Origin: Microbacterium sp. 67-17 | GTDB lineage: Bacteria > Actinomycetota > Actinomycetes > Actinomycetales > Microbacteriaceae | Reading direction: 5' to 3' | NCBI RefSeq assembly: GCF_001898325.1 | Contig: NZ_MKTR01000024.1 | Location: 56,571-120,570 of the forward strand | DNA: 64,000 nucleotides | Shown: one piece after another, positions 53,286-62,877 of the stretch | How positions within the stretch are numbered: position 1 is the stretch's first letter | Layout of the letters: every line of letters begins with the position of its first letter | Program-made: the position numbers and the translations under genes | The notes under the pieces: generated by a model | What the model was told of the DNA's origin: nothing | What the model saw: the letters and a program-made list of their open reading frames with translations, nothing else | Database searches by the model: none

Positions 53286-54290
53286 TCAGGCGCGGCGGAG
53301 GAGCCCGATCCGGTCGTATACGTCGCCGAGGGTCGCGCGGGCGACAGACTCAGCCCGTGCGGCGTTGGCGGCCAGGACCCGGTCGAGTTCGGCCGGGTCA
53401 TCGAGCAGTTCCAGGGCCCGAGCACGCACCGGCTCGAACTCGTTCACGACGACGTCGGCGAGACCCTTCTTGAAGTCGCCGTAGCCGCGGCCGGCGTACT
53501 CGTCTTCGATCGAGGGGATCTGACGACCCGTGAGGGCAGCGTAGATGACGAGCAGATTCGAGACCCCGGGCTTGTTCTCGCGGTCGTAACGCACCGAGCC
53601 CTCGCTGTCGGTGACCGCCCGCATCACCTTCTTGGCGCTCTTGGACGGCTCATCCAGGAGCCACAGCACGCCGGCATCCGACTCGGCCGACTTCGACATC
53701 TTCGCCGTCGGGTTCTGCAGGTCGTAGATGCGGGCGGTGTCTTGCTGGATGACGGGCATGGGAACGCGGAACGTGGTGCCGTAGCGTCCGTTGAACCGCT
53801 CGGCGAGATCCCGCGTGAGCTCGACGTGCTGCTTCTGGTCGTCACCGACGGGCACGATGTCGGTCTGGTACAGCAGGATGTCGGCTGCCATGAGCACGGG
53901 GTAGGTGAACAGCCCGACGGATGTCGCGTCCTGGCCATAACGCTGTGACTTGTCTTTGAACTGGGTCATCCGCCCCGCTTCGCCGAAGCCGGTGAGCGTC
54001 GAAAGCACCCACGCGAGCTCGGCGTGCGCCGGAACGTGCGACTGGACGTACAGCGTCGACTTGGACGGTTCGATGCCCGCGGCGATGTACTGGGCAGCAG
54101 TGCGCCGGGTCTTCTCGCGCAGTTCAGCCGGATCATTGGGCTGGGTGAGTGCGTGCAGGTCGACGACCGAGAAGAACGCGTCGTAGGCCTCCTGCAGGTC
54201 CCGCCACTGCATGAGCGCTCCGATGTAGTTGCCGATCTGGAGGGAGTCGGCGGAGGGCTGCATTCCGGAGTACAGGCGGGGCTTGGTCAC
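53286..54290 (-). CDS. trpS: Tryptophanyl-tRNA synthetase
   Basis: Class I aminoacyl-tRNA synthetase of 334 residues. The HIGH-type motif is in GMQPSADSLQIGNYIGALMQ (Q-I-G-N), DILLYQTDIVPVGDDQKQHV contacts tryptophan, and the KMSKS loop is NPTAKMSKSAES (about 192-203). The GTG start is leaderless: TAGGAT at 54302-54297, six bases upstream. No trp-specific leader is visible. It is followed by the convergent SDR gene. Confidence 0.97.
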   Translation of the reverse strand: MTKPRLYSGMQPSADSLQIGNYIGALMQWRDLQEAYDAFFSVVDLHALTQPNDPAELREKTRRTAAQYIAAGIEPSKSTLYVQSHVPAHAELAWVLSTLTGFGEAGRMTQFKDKSQRYGQDATSVGLFTYPVLMAADILLYQTDIVPVGDDQKQHVELTRDLAERFNGRYGTTFRVPMPVIQQDTARIYDLQNPTAKMSKSAESDAGVLWLLDEPSKSAKKVMRAVTDSEGSVRYDRENKPGVSNLLVIYAALTGRQIPSIEDEYAGRGYGDFKKGLADVVVNEFEPVRARALELLDDPAELDRVLAANAARAESVARATLGDVYDRIGLLRRA

Positions 54291-54330
54291 CCGACAATCC
54301 TAGGCCGCGGCGAGATGGCGGCCGGCTCGC

Positions 54331-55179
54331 TCACCCGCCGATCGTGTAGTCGACGACGACGGGTGCGTGGTCGCTCCACCGGGTGTCCCACGATGGCGCC
54401 CGGTCGATGCGGTACGCCGCCACTCGCTCGGCCAGCGCAGCGGTGGCGAGGTGGTAGTCGATGCGCCAGCCGGTGTCGTTGTCGAAGGCCTGTCCGCGGT
54501 TGGACCACCAGGAGTACGGTCCGTCGACCTCGCCGGCGAAGCGGCGCCCGACATCCACCCACCCGAGCCCGATGCCGGTGGTTCCGTCGACGCACTCGAT
54601 CTCGGCACCCGCGGGAGCGAAGATGCGGTCGAAGTAGGCGCGCTCGCGGGGGAGGAACCCGGCCTTCTTCAGGTTGCCCTTCCAGTTGCGGATGTCGAGC
54701 TGGCGGTGCCCGACATTCATGTCTCCCATGACAACAGCGAGCGGGGAGTGGGCCTCGAGCTGGGGGAGACGTGCCTGCATCGCGTCCAGGAACGCGTACT
54801 TGGCGTCCTGCTTGGGGGTGCCGTCCTCACCCGAGTGCACATATGCGCTCACGACAGTGAGGGTCTCGCCGTCGATGTCGAAGTCGGCCTCGATCCACCG
54901 ACCCGACTGGTCTAGCGGCTCGGGGCCGAGCACCGTCCGGACGGCCCCGGCATCCACCCGGCTCGCTACAGCAACACCCGAGCGGCCCTTCTGAAGCGCT
55001 TCATGATGCACGATCCGCCATCCGGGAAGAGCCGCTGTCAGCTGTTCTTCGTTTGCCCGGACCTCTTGCAGGGCCATGATGTCGACATCCGACTGGTCGA
55101 TCCACTCGAGCATTCCCTTGCGCGTGGCAGCGCGGATGCCGTTGACGTTGATGGAGGCGATGCGGACGGTTCGAGGCAC
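54331..55179 (-). CDS. xthA: Exodeoxyribonuclease III (AP endonuclease)
   Basis: DNA repair enzyme of 282 residues cutting at abasic sites. Metal and catalytic motifs: IASINVNGIRAA, MALQEVRA (Glu), YVHSGEDG, VMGDMNVGHRQLD (Asp/Asn), and WSDHAPVVVDY (Asp-His). The GTG at 55179 gives the family N-terminus VPRTVRIASINVNG and has TAGGCT seven bases upstream, supporting a leaderless start; an in-frame ATG at 55230 is possible. It lies directly upstream of trpS, in the same direction. Confidence 0.93.
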   Translation of the reverse strand: MPRTVRIASINVNGIRAATRKGMLEWIDQSDVDIMALQEVRANEEQLTAALPGWRIVHHEALQKGRSGVAVASRVDAGAVRTVLGPEPLDQSGRWIEADFDIDGETLTVVSAYVHSGEDGTPKQDAKYAFLDAMQARLPQLEAHSPLAVVMGDMNVGHRQLDIRNWKGNLKKAGFLPRERAYFDRIFAPAGAEIECVDGTTGIGLGWVDVGRRFAGEVDGPYSWWSNRGQAFDNDTGWRIDYHLATAALAERVAAYRIDRAPSWDTRWSDHAPVVVDYTIGG

Positions 55180-55244
55180 GAGCTTCAGCCTAGGCGTCGT
55201 GACCGACACGGTGCGCCGAGGCTCCTTCACCGGCGCGCGGCCGG

Positions 55245-56474
55245 TCAGGCGAAGCCGTCGATCGCGCTGGGGCCACGTACCGCGGGCGGCGTGGATGCCT
55301 CAACTTCGCGCAGTTCCTCTTCGGCACGTCGCACGTTGCGGGTCGCTGCCCATCGCGCGTGCCATGGCGCGGCATCCCGTGCTTCTTGGGCGGTGCGCAA
55401 GCGCACCTGGGCGGCAAGGAGCAGCGCCGCGTGCTCCTCAGCCAACTGTTCAGCTTCGGTCTTCTCCAGCAGCGGAATGTTCTCGTCGCGGGCAGAGATC
55501 GCAATCCACGATGCCCCGACGAGCATGATGATTCCGATGAGGCGGAACCAGAGCAGCAGACCGACGAAGATTGCGAAGGTCGCCAGCAGTGCGTTCGTCG
55601 GCGTGTAGCTGAGCAGCCATCCGGCGCCGAGTTGAAGCACCGTAACGGCCGCTCCGGCGAGCAAGGCTCCGGGCCAGATCGTGCGCCACCGCAGACTCGT
55701 GCCGGTGAGGAACCGGAAGAGTGCGGCCAGCGCCGCGGCATTGATGGCGAAGGAGATCAGAAGGGTCGCGGCGCGCACCCCGATCGAGAACCACACCGAC
55801 CCCGTATCCAGCCCCAGCAGCGAGAACACGATGTCGAGTGCCCAGGTCCCAGCGGCACCCAGCGCGCCGCCGACCAGCAGCAGGATGCCGAACAGCGCCG
55901 CCGCCAGCAGATCGCCGCTCTTGAGCAACAGATACGGCCGCCGGTCGGGGGGCAGCACGAAGATCTCGCGGACAGCGCGTCGAGAGAACGTCACCCAGCC
56001 GATCGCGGTCCAGATCAAGGTCACGAGAGCTATCGCACCCGTGATCCCGAACAGACTCGCCGAGTCGGTGGCGATCGCCGATACCGCGTCGGGGGTGATC
56101 GGTCCGTCTTGGTCGATCATCCCCGGGATGTACCGATTGATCATGTCGATGAGGCTCTGGATGGCCTCTTCGCTGCCGCCCAGCCAGAGCCCAGCGAGCG
56201 CGAAGGCGACGTAGACAGCAGCGAAGATCGCGAACAGTGCCTGGTAGCTCACTCCCGCGGCCAGAAGGAACCCGTTGGCGATCAGGAAGTGGCGCCACAC
56301 GCGAACCGGAAACCACGCCAGCGTTCGCTTGGTGACCCGCGTCGCGAATGAGATCGGCTCCTCGAACCGCGTGAGCAGGCGCTCCTGGGTCTCCTCCCAC
56401 CGCGCACGCAGGGTCTCCTCCTGCTGCTGTGCCGCGCGTGCGGTGTCGCGGCTCTTGCGGTCGGGCGAACTCAC
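55245..56474 (-). CDS. YihY/BrkB-family inner-membrane protein
   Basis: Membrane protein of 409 residues with six predicted helices over about 48-325 (HFLIANGFLLAAGVSYQALF is the first and carries the family's SYxxLF motif). TWALDIVFSLLGLDTG and LLSYTPTNALLATFAIFVGL are further helices. The last 75 residues are cytoplasmic, Ala/Glu/Arg-rich and probably coiled coil. Function is unknown; the old ribonuclease BN label is wrong. The GTG start is leaderless (TAACCT six bases upstream), and the box overlaps the end of the MFS gene. Confidence 0.85.
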   Translation of the reverse strand: MSSPDRKSRDTARAAQQQEETLRARWEETQERLLTRFEEPISFATRVTKRTLAWFPVRVWRHFLIANGFLLAAGVSYQALFAIFAAVYVAFALAGLWLGGSEEAIQSLIDMINRYIPGMIDQDGPITPDAVSAIATDSASLFGITGAIALVTLIWTAIGWVTFSRRAVREIFVLPPDRRPYLLLKSGDLLAAALFGILLLVGGALGAAGTWALDIVFSLLGLDTGSVWFSIGVRAATLLISFAINAAALAALFRFLTGTSLRWRTIWPGALLAGAAVTVLQLGAGWLLSYTPTNALLATFAIFVGLLLWFRLIGIIMLVGASWIAISARDENIPLLEKTEAEQLAEEHAALLLAAQVRLRTAQEARDAAPWHARWAATRNVRRAEEELREVEASTPPAVRGPSAIDGFA

Positions 56475-56483
56475 GTTCTCAGG

Positions 56484-57698
56484 TTAGCGAGCCTCAGGTG
56501 CAGCATCCGCCTCGGCGGAGGCGCGTGAATCCGTGCGGAACCAGTGGACCACCGACAGGGATGCCGCGAGCACCGCCGCCGGGATGAGGAATGCGAGAGC
56601 AAGTCCTGGACCGTCAGCGAGGACGCCGACGATGACGGCGCCGAGGATCGCTCCCGCGTAGTTGAAGATGTTGACCCGGGCTATCACCTGGTCGGAGTGG
56701 GCGGGTGCGAGGTCGCCGGCCGCACCGAAGGTGACCGGGATCAGGATGCCGGTGGCTGCGCCGGCCAGCGCGAAGCCGACGATCGCGGCGATCTCGAACG
56801 GCAGAAGAGCGACAGCCACGACACCGACCACCGAGACGACGATCGCGCCTGCGACCAGCCGGCGCCTGCTCATGATGCCCAGGAGCCTGTCAGTCGCGAA
56901 GCGGGTGATCAGCACGCACACCTGGTAAGCGGCATATCCGAGCGGCGCGAGAGCGGGCAGGGCCCCGAGGTCGTCCTGCAGGTAGACCGTGCTCCAGGTG
57001 CTCACGGCGGAGTCGACGACGAACACCGCCAGGATGACGAAGCCGAACGCCCAAATGCCTGCCCGGGGGAGCCGAGCGCGCTCGGACGCCGGGAGAGCGG
57101 TCTCGATCGGCACCTCGCGGGCGAACAGACGGATGCCGACAACAGCCACCACGAGGATCGCCACGCCCGCCGTCCCGATCGCCACGCCCGCGGCGAAGGG
57201 TGACGCCGCGATTGCCGATACGAGGAGGGCTCCGGCGATCGCGGCAGCCGTATAGGCCGAGAAGAAGCCGCCGAGGAGCGGCTTGCCGTGCGCGCGTTGC
57301 ACGATGACCCCCTGCATGGCGGTCGCTGCATCCACGCAGCCGAGGCCGATGCCGTACACCGCGAAGAGCGAGACGAAGAGCGGGAACGGTGTCGGTAGCG
57401 CAATCGCGGGGAGGGCCGCAGCTTGAAGGAGAAGTCCCACAACAAGGGCGGTGCGGCTTCCGAACCGCACGGCGAGGGCGTTGGCGAGCACGGACCCGCC
57501 GGCTGCGGCGATAGCCACACCCAGCACGATGAGGGTGACGACAGTGTCATCGACTCCCTGGCGCTGCTTCAGCGCCGGGAGGGAGGTGACGACGACGGCG
57601 TAGCCGAGTCCTTGAGCCGCGTAGGCGGCGAACACCGCGGCGCGTGTGGACGTCGATCGCGCAGTGCCGGCGACCGTCGCCGCGTCTGGGGTGCTCAT
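56484..57698 (-). CDS. MFS transporter
   Basis: Twelve-helix permease of 404 residues. VFAAYAAQGLGYAVVVTSLP opens helix 1; ALAVRFGSRTALVVGLLLQA is the loop 2-3 motif A region; the second half begins at about 215 (RAGIWAFGFVILAVFVVDSA). It resembles FucP/YbjJ-type efflux or sugar permeases in sequence style, with no clear substrate. The ATG at 57698 is preferred since TACTCT lies six bases upstream, a leaderless promoter. Confidence 0.82.
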   Translation of the reverse strand: MSTPDAATVAGTARSTSTRAAVFAAYAAQGLGYAVVVTSLPALKQRQGVDDTVVTLIVLGVAIAAAGGSVLANALAVRFGSRTALVVGLLLQAAALPAIALPTPFPLFVSLFAVYGIGLGCVDAATAMQGVIVQRAHGKPLLGGFFSAYTAAAIAGALLVSAIAASPFAAGVAIGTAGVAILVVAVVGIRLFAREVPIETALPASERARLPRAGIWAFGFVILAVFVVDSAVSTWSTVYLQDDLGALPALAPLGYAAYQVCVLITRFATDRLLGIMSRRRLVAGAIVVSVVGVVAVALLPFEIAAIVGFALAGAATGILIPVTFGAAGDLAPAHSDQVIARVNIFNYAGAILGAVIVGVLADGPGLALAFLIPAAVLAASLSVVHWFRTDSRASAEADAAPEAR

Positions 57699-57771
57699 TC
57701 GGCCAGAGTAGCGAGCAGAGCGCGGCTGGCCGAGAAGAATCTCAGATGCTCGGCGCGGCATCAAGCAACCC

Positions 57772-57857
57772 GCGCCGCTGATGCGGCCCGGGTTGGGAAT
57801 TCCGCGCCGCTGATGCGGCCCGGGTTAGGCATTGCGCGCCGCTGATGCGGCCCGGTT
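57772..57857. repeat. Triplicate 32-bp-period repeat after sdhB
   Basis: The core GCGCCGCTGATGCGGCCCGG followed by GTT occurs at 57772-57794, 57804-57826 and, one G shorter, 57836-57857. Each contains a small hairpin GCCGC-TGAT-GCGGC. The array starts at the sdhB stop and spans the gap to the MFS gene. It may terminate or stabilise the sdh mRNA; nine-base spacers that are nearly constant exclude a CRISPR. Confidence 0.75.
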
Positions 57858-58651
57858 CAAGCCTTCCCGCGAAGCACCGCCTGCTTGACCTCGGCGATCG
57901 CCTTGGTGACCTCGATCCCGCGAGGGCACGCCTCGGTGCAGTTGAACGTCGTGCGGCAGCGCCACACGCCTTCCTTGTCGTTGAGGATGTTCAGCCGCAC
58001 GTCCGCGGCGTCGTCACGCGAATCGAAGATGAAGCGGTGGGCGTTGACGATCGCCGCGGGCCCGAAGTACTGACCGTCCGTCCAGAACACGGGGCACGAC
58101 GAGGTGCATGCCGCGCACAGGATGCACTTGGTGGTGTCGTCGAAGATCTCGCGGTTGGCGATCGACTGGATACGCTCCTTGCCGGGCTCCGGCGTCGAGC
58201 TCGAGATGAGGAACGGCTGCACCTCGCGGTACGACGCGAAGAAGGGCTCCATGTCGACGATGAGGTCCTTCTCCAGGGGCAGGCCCTTGATGGCCTCGAC
58301 GTAGATCGGCTTGGAGATGTCGAGGTCTTTGATGAGGGTCTTGCACGCGAGGCGGTTTCGCCCGTTGATGCGCATCGCGTCCGACCCGCAGATGCCGTGT
58401 GCGCAGGAGCGGCGGAAACTCAGCGATCCGTCGACCTCCCACTTGATCTTGTGGAGGGCGTCGAGCACGCGGTCGGTCGAGTAGAGCTCGACGTCGTAGT
58501 CCACCCAGCGGGGCTCGGCATCCACCTCGGGATCGAAGCGACGGATGATGAAGGTCACCAGGAATGACTGGATGCCGGTGGACTCGGTGGACTGTTCGAT
58601 GCCTGCGGCCGCGTCGGTAGGGGCATCCGTGGAGACTAGCGTCGCGCTCAT
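57857..58651 (-). CDS. sdhB: Succinate dehydrogenase iron-sulfur subunit
   Basis: Electron-transfer subunit of complex II, 264 residues. [2Fe-2S] cysteines lie in RRSCAHGICGSDAM with a further Cys in RLACKTLI; the [4Fe-4S]/[3Fe-4S] motifs are CILCAACTSSCPVFW and CTEACPRGIEV. The N-terminal 25 residues are a Thr/Ala-rich extension typical of actinobacteria. It is the last gene of sdhCDAB, two bases behind sdhA, and is followed by a triplicate repeat. Confidence 0.97.
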   Translation of the reverse strand: MSATLVSTDAPTDAAAGIEQSTESTGIQSFLVTFIIRRFDPEVDAEPRWVDYDVELYSTDRVLDALHKIKWEVDGSLSFRRSCAHGICGSDAMRINGRNRLACKTLIKDLDISKPIYVEAIKGLPLEKDLIVDMEPFFASYREVQPFLISSSTPEPGKERIQSIANREIFDDTTKCILCAACTSSCPVFWTDGQYFGPAAIVNAHRFIFDSRDDAADVRLNILNDKEGVWRCRTTFNCTEACPRGIEVTKAIAEVKQAVLRGKA

Positions 58652-58653
58652 CG

Positions 58654-60459
58654 TCAGTATTTCCTCTCCATCGGCTGGTAGCGGGTGATGACGACGGGTT
58701 TCCAGTCGAGGCGGATGTGGTCATCCGCGACCGACGAGTGCGGGTCGCCCGTGAGGTAGGCCATCGTGTGCTGCATGTAGTTCTCGTCATCGCGCTTGGG
58801 GTAGTCATCCCGCATGTGGCCACCGCGGCTTTCGAGCCGGTTGCGGGCGGTGACGACGACGACCTCGGCGATGTCGAGCAGGAATCCGAGCTCAACGGCC
58901 TCGAGCAGGTCGGTGTTGAAGCGCTTGCCCTTGTCGTCGACGTGGATGTTGAGGTAGCGAGCTCGCAATTCCTCGATGACGCCGAGCACGTGCTTCAGGG
59001 ATTCCTCGGTGCGGAACACCTGGGCCCCCTTGTCCATCTCGTCCTGCAGCTTCTTGCGCAAGACGGCGATGCGCTCGCCGCCGGGGTTGTTGCGCAGTCC
59101 CTCGATCATCTCGCGGACTCCCGCTGCCGCGTCCTCGGGAACGTCGACGAAGTCGGCGGTCTTGACGTACTCGACCGCGTTGCGACCCGCGCGCTTGCCG
59201 AAGACGTTGATGTCAAGCAGCGAGTTGGTGCCGAGGCGATTCGAGCCGTGCACCGAGACGCAGGCGCACTCACCGGCGGCGTAGAGGCCGGGCACGACGG
59301 TCTCGTTGTCGGCGAGTACCTCGGCCTTGACGTTTGTCGGGATGCCGCCCATCGCGTAGTGCGCGGTCGGCATGACCGGCACCGGCTCGACCACGGGGTC
59401 GACACCGAGGTAGGTGCGAGCGAACTCGGTGATGTCGGGAAGCTTCGTCTCGAGCACCTCGGCGCCCAGGTGCGTGCAGTCCAGCAGCACGTAGTCGCGG
59501 TGGGGACCGGCGCCGCGGCCCTCGGCAACCTCCTGCTGCATGCAGCGGCTGACGATGTCGCGGGGAGCGAGGTCCTTGATGGTGGGGGCGTAGCGCTCCA
59601 TGAAGCGCTCGCCGCTCGCGTTGCGCAGGATGGCTCCCTCACCGCGGGCACCCTCGGTGAGCAGGATGCCGAGCCCGGCCAGCCCCGTCGGGTGGAACTG
59701 GAAGAACTCCATGTCCTCCAGGGGCAGACCCTTGCGCCACACGATCCCGACGCCGTCGCCGGTGAGGGTGTGCGCGTTCGAGGTCGTCTTGTAGATCTTG
59801 CCGAACCCGCCGGTTGCGAAGATCACGGCCTTGGACTGGAAGACGTGCAGGTCGCCGGTGGCCAGTTCGTAGGCGACAACGCCGGCTACCTGAGTGTTGC
59901 CGTCGGCATCCTTCACCGTGATGAGGTCGAGGACGTAGAACTCGTTGAAGAAGTTGATGCCGAGCTTGACGCAGTTCTGGAACAGCGTCTGCAGGATCAT
60001 GTGGCCGGTGCGGTCAGCGGCGTAGCAGGCGCGACGCACGGGGCTCTTGCCGTGGTCGGCGGTGTGGCCGCCGAAGCGTCGCTGGTCGATCTTTCCCTCG
60101 GGCGTCCGGTTGAAGGGCAGACCCATGTTCTCGAGGTCGATGACCGCGTCGATCGCCTCTTTCGCCAGGATCTCAGCGGCATCCTGGTCGACGAGGTAGT
60201 CGCCACCCTTGACGGTGTCGAAGGTGTGCCACTCCCAGGAGTCTTCCTCGACGTTCGCCAGGGCAGCTGCCATGCCGCCCTGGGCCGCGCCCGTGTGAGA
60301 CCGGGTGGGGTAGAGCTTGGAGATCACCGCGGTCTTCGCGCCGGGGCCCGCCTCGATGGCGGCGCGCATGCCAGCGCCGCCGGCGCCGACGATCACGATG
60401 TCGAACTGGTGGTAGTGGACGCCGTCCTTGACGACGCTTTCGGCGCTCTGAGTAGTCAC
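58654..60459 (-). CDS. sdhA: Succinate dehydrogenase flavoprotein subunit
   Basis: Catalytic subunit of complex II, 601 residues. FAD motif [20 protein letters not shown], covalent-FAD histidine in [16 protein letters not shown], substrate segments [20 protein letters not shown] and [11 protein letters not shown], and the conserved [21 protein letters not shown] are all present. It oxidises succinate to fumarate at the membrane surface. It lies between sdhD and sdhB, all leftward. Confidence 0.98.
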   Translation of the reverse strand: MTTQSAESVVKDGVHYHQFDIVIVGAGGAGMRAAIEAGPGAKTAVISKLYPTRSHTGAAQGGMAAALANVEEDSWEWHTFDTVKGGDYLVDQDAAEILAKEAIDAVIDLENMGLPFNRTPEGKIDQRRFGGHTADHGKSPVRRACYAADRTGHMILQTLFQNCVKLGINFFNEFYVLDLITVKDADGNTQVAGVVAYELATGDLHVFQSKAVIFATGGFGKIYKTTSNAHTLTGDGVGIVWRKGLPLEDMEFFQFHPTGLAGLGILLTEGARGEGAILRNASGERFMERYAPTIKDLAPRDIVSRCMQQEVAEGRGAGPHRDYVLLDCTHLGAEVLETKLPDITEFARTYLGVDPVVEPVPVMPTAHYAMGGIPTNVKAEVLADNETVVPGLYAAGECACVSVHGSNRLGTNSLLDINVFGKRAGRNAVEYVKTADFVDVPEDAAAGVREMIEGLRNNPGGERIAVLRKKLQDEMDKGAQVFRTEESLKHVLGVIEELRARYLNIHVDDKGKRFNTDLLEAVELGFLLDIAEVVVVTARNRLESRGGHMRDDYPKRDDENYMQHTMAYLTGDPHSSVADDHIRLDWKPVVITRYQPMERKY

Positions 60460-60495
60460 GGGTGCTGTGCTTTCGATGTCAGGTGAGCGGCGGGA

Positions 60496-60954
60496 TTACG
60501 AGGCACACAGGCCGATGATCGTGTCGGACGCGGTAGCCGGGTCGAATCCGAGGCAGGGGTCGAAGGTGAAGACCACAAGGGTTCCGAGCAGGATCAGAAG
60601 CGCCGCGGTGACCCAGATCGCCGCCACGAGCACGGTGCGCGTCTTTGCATGGGTCACGTAGTCGTTGGTGATGGTGCGCATGCCGTTGGCGCCATGAATC
60701 AGCGCCAGCCACAGCATGAGGACGTCCCACCACTGCCAGAACGGGGTGCTGAGCTTTCCAGCAACGAACGCGAAGTCGATCGCGTGGATGCCGTCACCGA
60801 TCATGAGGTTGACGAAGAGGTGGCCGAAGATCAGCACCACGAGCACCACGCCGGATGCTCGCATGTAGACCCAGCCCCACTTCTCGAGGTTCACGCCGCG
60901 GCGGCGCGGGGTCGCGTGGGAGGCACGGGGCTCTGCGATGACGGGAGCGCTCAT
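60496..60954 (-). CDS. sdhD: Succinate dehydrogenase membrane anchor subunit D
   Basis: Hydrophobic anchor of 152 residues with three helices: about 32-55 (ASGVVLVVLIFGHLFVNLMI), 70-95 and 107-130. His residues in GHLFVNLM and LIHGANGMRTITNDY are candidate haem/quinone ligands. The ATG overlaps the sdhC stop by one base (TGATG), so translation is coupled. The 20-residue N-terminal tail is basic. Confidence 0.9.
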   Translation of the reverse strand: MSAPVIAEPRASHATPRRRGVNLEKWGWVYMRASGVVLVVLIFGHLFVNLMIGDGIHAIDFAFVAGKLSTPFWQWWDVLMLWLALIHGANGMRTITNDYVTHAKTRTVLVAAIWVTAALLILLGTLVVFTFDPCLGFDPATASDTIIGLCAS

Positions 60955-61388
60955 CAGTGGCCGCCTCCCATCGTGCTGAAGACATTGATGAGGTGACGCG
61001 GCGTGAAGCCGATCATCGTCACCGCCCAGAGGCCGAGCACGATCCACCAGAGCTGGCGCTGGTAGCGCGCGCCCTTGGACCAGAAGTCCACGATGATGAT
61101 CCGCAGCCCGTTGTAGGCGTGGTAAGCGATCGCGCCGACCAGGAAGACCTCACCGATGCCCATGATCGGGTTCTTGTACGTGCCGATCACCGCGTTGTAG
61201 GCCTCGGGCGAGACCCGAATGAGGGCCGTGTCCAGGATGTGGACGAGAAGGAAGAAGAAGATGGCGACGCCGGTGATGCGATGAAGAACCCACGACCACA
61301 TTCCCTCGTGACCGCGATACAGCGTTCCACGAGGGGTCTTGGAGGTGGTTTCGGATACCGACGGTGTGACGCGTGCTGGTGCAGACAC
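60954..61388 (-). CDS. sdhC: Succinate dehydrogenase cytochrome b556 subunit C
   Basis: Anchor of 144 residues, first gene of the operon. GHEGMWSWVLHRITGVAIFF marks the SdhC family; three helices lie at about 38-60, 78-98 and 120-138; His in FLLVHILDT and AYHAYNGLRIIIVD are likely haem/quinone contacts. The GTG at 61388 is chosen for its strong GGGAGGA site; an upstream open frame lacks similarity. The preceding 212-base gap holds TAGGAT (61486-61481 on this strand), a likely -10. Confidence 0.9.
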   Translation of the reverse strand: MSAPARVTPSVSETTSKTPRGTLYRGHEGMWSWVLHRITGVAIFFFLLVHILDTALIRVSPEAYNAVIGTYKNPIMGIGEVFLVGAIAYHAYNGLRIIIVDFWSKGARYQRQLWWIVLGLWAVTMIGFTPRHLINVFSTMGGGH

Positions 61389-61600
61389 GGTCGTCCTCCC
61401 TGGATCGAACACGAGCGGGGCGGTCAGTGCCCCAACGGGAACCTGGCGCAGGTCCCTCGGCGTCACTCGGGCGCGTAGCCCATCCTATTGCGCCCTGAGC
61501 GGACACGGCTCTTAGGTGACCCTTAGTTCGGGGGTAGTGCTGTTGCTCGCTGTCACCTCCAGGACACGTCCTCGAAAGGACGCCCCAGTAGCCTGGGGGC
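61389..61600. promoter_or_regulatory. Divergent promoter region, sdhC versus manC
   Basis: The 212 bases hold a -10-like TAGGAT for the sdh operon near 61481-61486 (minus) and TAGCCT (61589-61594) for manC, six bases before its ATG, so manC mRNA should be leaderless. A direct repeat CTTAG...CTTAG lies near 61510-61527. Nothing else recognisable. Confidence 0.5.
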
Positions 61601-62716
61601 ATGTCTCAGGAGATCTCCGACTTCTACGCCGTCATCCCCGCGGGAGGCATCGGCAGCCGGCTCTGGCCGCTCTCCCGTGCCGACGCGCCGAAGTTCCTGC
61701 ACGACCTCACCGGATCCGGGCATTCCCTGCTCCGTGACACCTGGGATCGGCTCGAGCCCCTGGCAGGAAGCGAGCGCATCGCCGTGGTCACCGGGCGCGC
61801 CCACCGCGCCGCGGTCGAGGCCCAGCTGCCCGCGGTGCCCGACCGGAACGTCTTCCTCGAATCCGAGCCCCGCGACTCGACAGCTGCGATCGGACTGGCG
61901 GCCGCCGTGCTCGTACGCCGTGAACCCGACGTCATCATCGGCTCTTTCGCAGCCGACCACGTCATCCGGCCTCCGCACCTCTTCCAATGGGCGGTGCAGC
62001 AGGCAGTCGCGGTGGCACGGCAGGGATACATCTGCACGATCGGGATCCAGCCTTCCGAGCCCTCGATCGGCTTCGGGTACATCAAGAAGGCAGACGGGCT
62101 CCTCGTGGATGGCGCGCCGGAGGCCGCAACCGTCGAGCGCTTCGTGGAGAAGCCCGACCTTGAGACGGCGCGCGCTTATTTCGCCGATCGCTCGTACCTC
62201 TGGAACGCGGGAATGTTCATCTCCCGCGCGGATGTCCTGCTTGCCGAGATCGAAGCGAACAACCCCGAGCTGCACGCCGGACTGATGGAACTCGCCGAGG
62301 CGTGGGATGATCGCGACCGCCGAGGACCGGTTGTCGACCGCGTCTGGCCGGCCCTCACCAAGATCGCGATCGACTACTCGGTTGCCGAGCCGGCCGCGGA
62401 GAAGGGCAAGCTTGCCGTCATCCCCGGGCACTTCGACTGGGATGATGTGGGCGATTTCGCGAGTCTGGCAAAGCTCAACTCCCACGGCCGCAAGAACGAC
62501 CTCGCGATCCTCGGCGAGAACGCCCGCATCCTCTCTGACGCATCCAGCGGCATCGTCGTGTCGCAGACCTCGCGGGTGATCAGCCTGATCGGCGTGCAGG
62601 ACATCGTCGTCGTCGACACCCCTGATGCTCTCCTGGTGACAACGAGTGAGCACGCGCAGCGGGTGAAGGGGGTCGTCGACGCGCTCAAGCTGGGCGGTCG
62701 CGGCGACGTGCTCTGA
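61601..62716 (+). CDS. manC: Mannose-1-phosphate guanylyltransferase
   Basis: Nucleotidyltransferase of 371 residues making GDP-mannose. The signature PAGGIGSRLWPLSRADAPKF (about 14-33) is the activator/nucleotide motif; FVEKPDLETARAYFADRSYL is the substrate segment; the C-terminal left-handed helix region follows at about 280-365. It lacks the isomerase domain of bifunctional ManC/ManA, as is usual in actinobacteria. Product goes to mannosylated lipids or polysaccharides. Start set by a leaderless promoter. Confidence 0.94.
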   Translation: MSQEISDFYAVIPAGGIGSRLWPLSRADAPKFLHDLTGSGHSLLRDTWDRLEPLAGSERIAVVTGRAHRAAVEAQLPAVPDRNVFLESEPRDSTAAIGLAAAVLVRREPDVIIGSFAADHVIRPPHLFQWAVQQAVAVARQGYICTIGIQPSEPSIGFGYIKKADGLLVDGAPEAATVERFVEKPDLETARAYFADRSYLWNAGMFISRADVLLAEIEANNPELHAGLMELAEAWDDRDRRGPVVDRVWPALTKIAIDYSVAEPAAEKGKLAVIPGHFDWDDVGDFASLAKLNSHGRKNDLAILGENARILSDASSGIVVSQTSRVISLIGVQDIVVVDTPDALLVTTSEHAQRVKGVVDALKLGGRGDVL

Positions 62717-62877
62717 CATGCCAGGGCCCGGGCGCGAGCAGTTTGCGTGACGACTCTATTGCGGGTTTGTAACCATTGCTCAGTGGTGGCTGTCTGGGGC
62801 ATGCATCGTGGCGATTCGCTCGGTAGATTCTCCAGATGCACCCGCCGTCTGGGCGGGCCCTTCACCTGGAGGCACAG
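62717..62877. promoter_or_regulatory. Leader of the BMP lipoprotein gene
   Basis: The 161-base interval contains a short hairpin, CCCGCC-GTCT-GGGCGGG (62841-62857), just before the ribosome site, and an AT-richer stretch around 62757-62782 where a promoter may lie. No riboswitch is recognised. Confidence 0.35.

Noticed and set aside
55245-56474. Annotation as ribonuclease BN
   Set aside because: YihY/BrkB proteins are polytopic membrane proteins with no nuclease motif; the label is a historic misassignment.
57772-57857. Short regular repeats considered as a CRISPR array
   Set aside because: Only three units, 23-base cores with nine-base nearly constant spacers, and no cas genes.
58717-60486. 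Open frame of about 590 codons on the plus strand opposite sdhA
   Set aside because: Antisense shadow; sdhA on the other strand has complete motifs and operon context.
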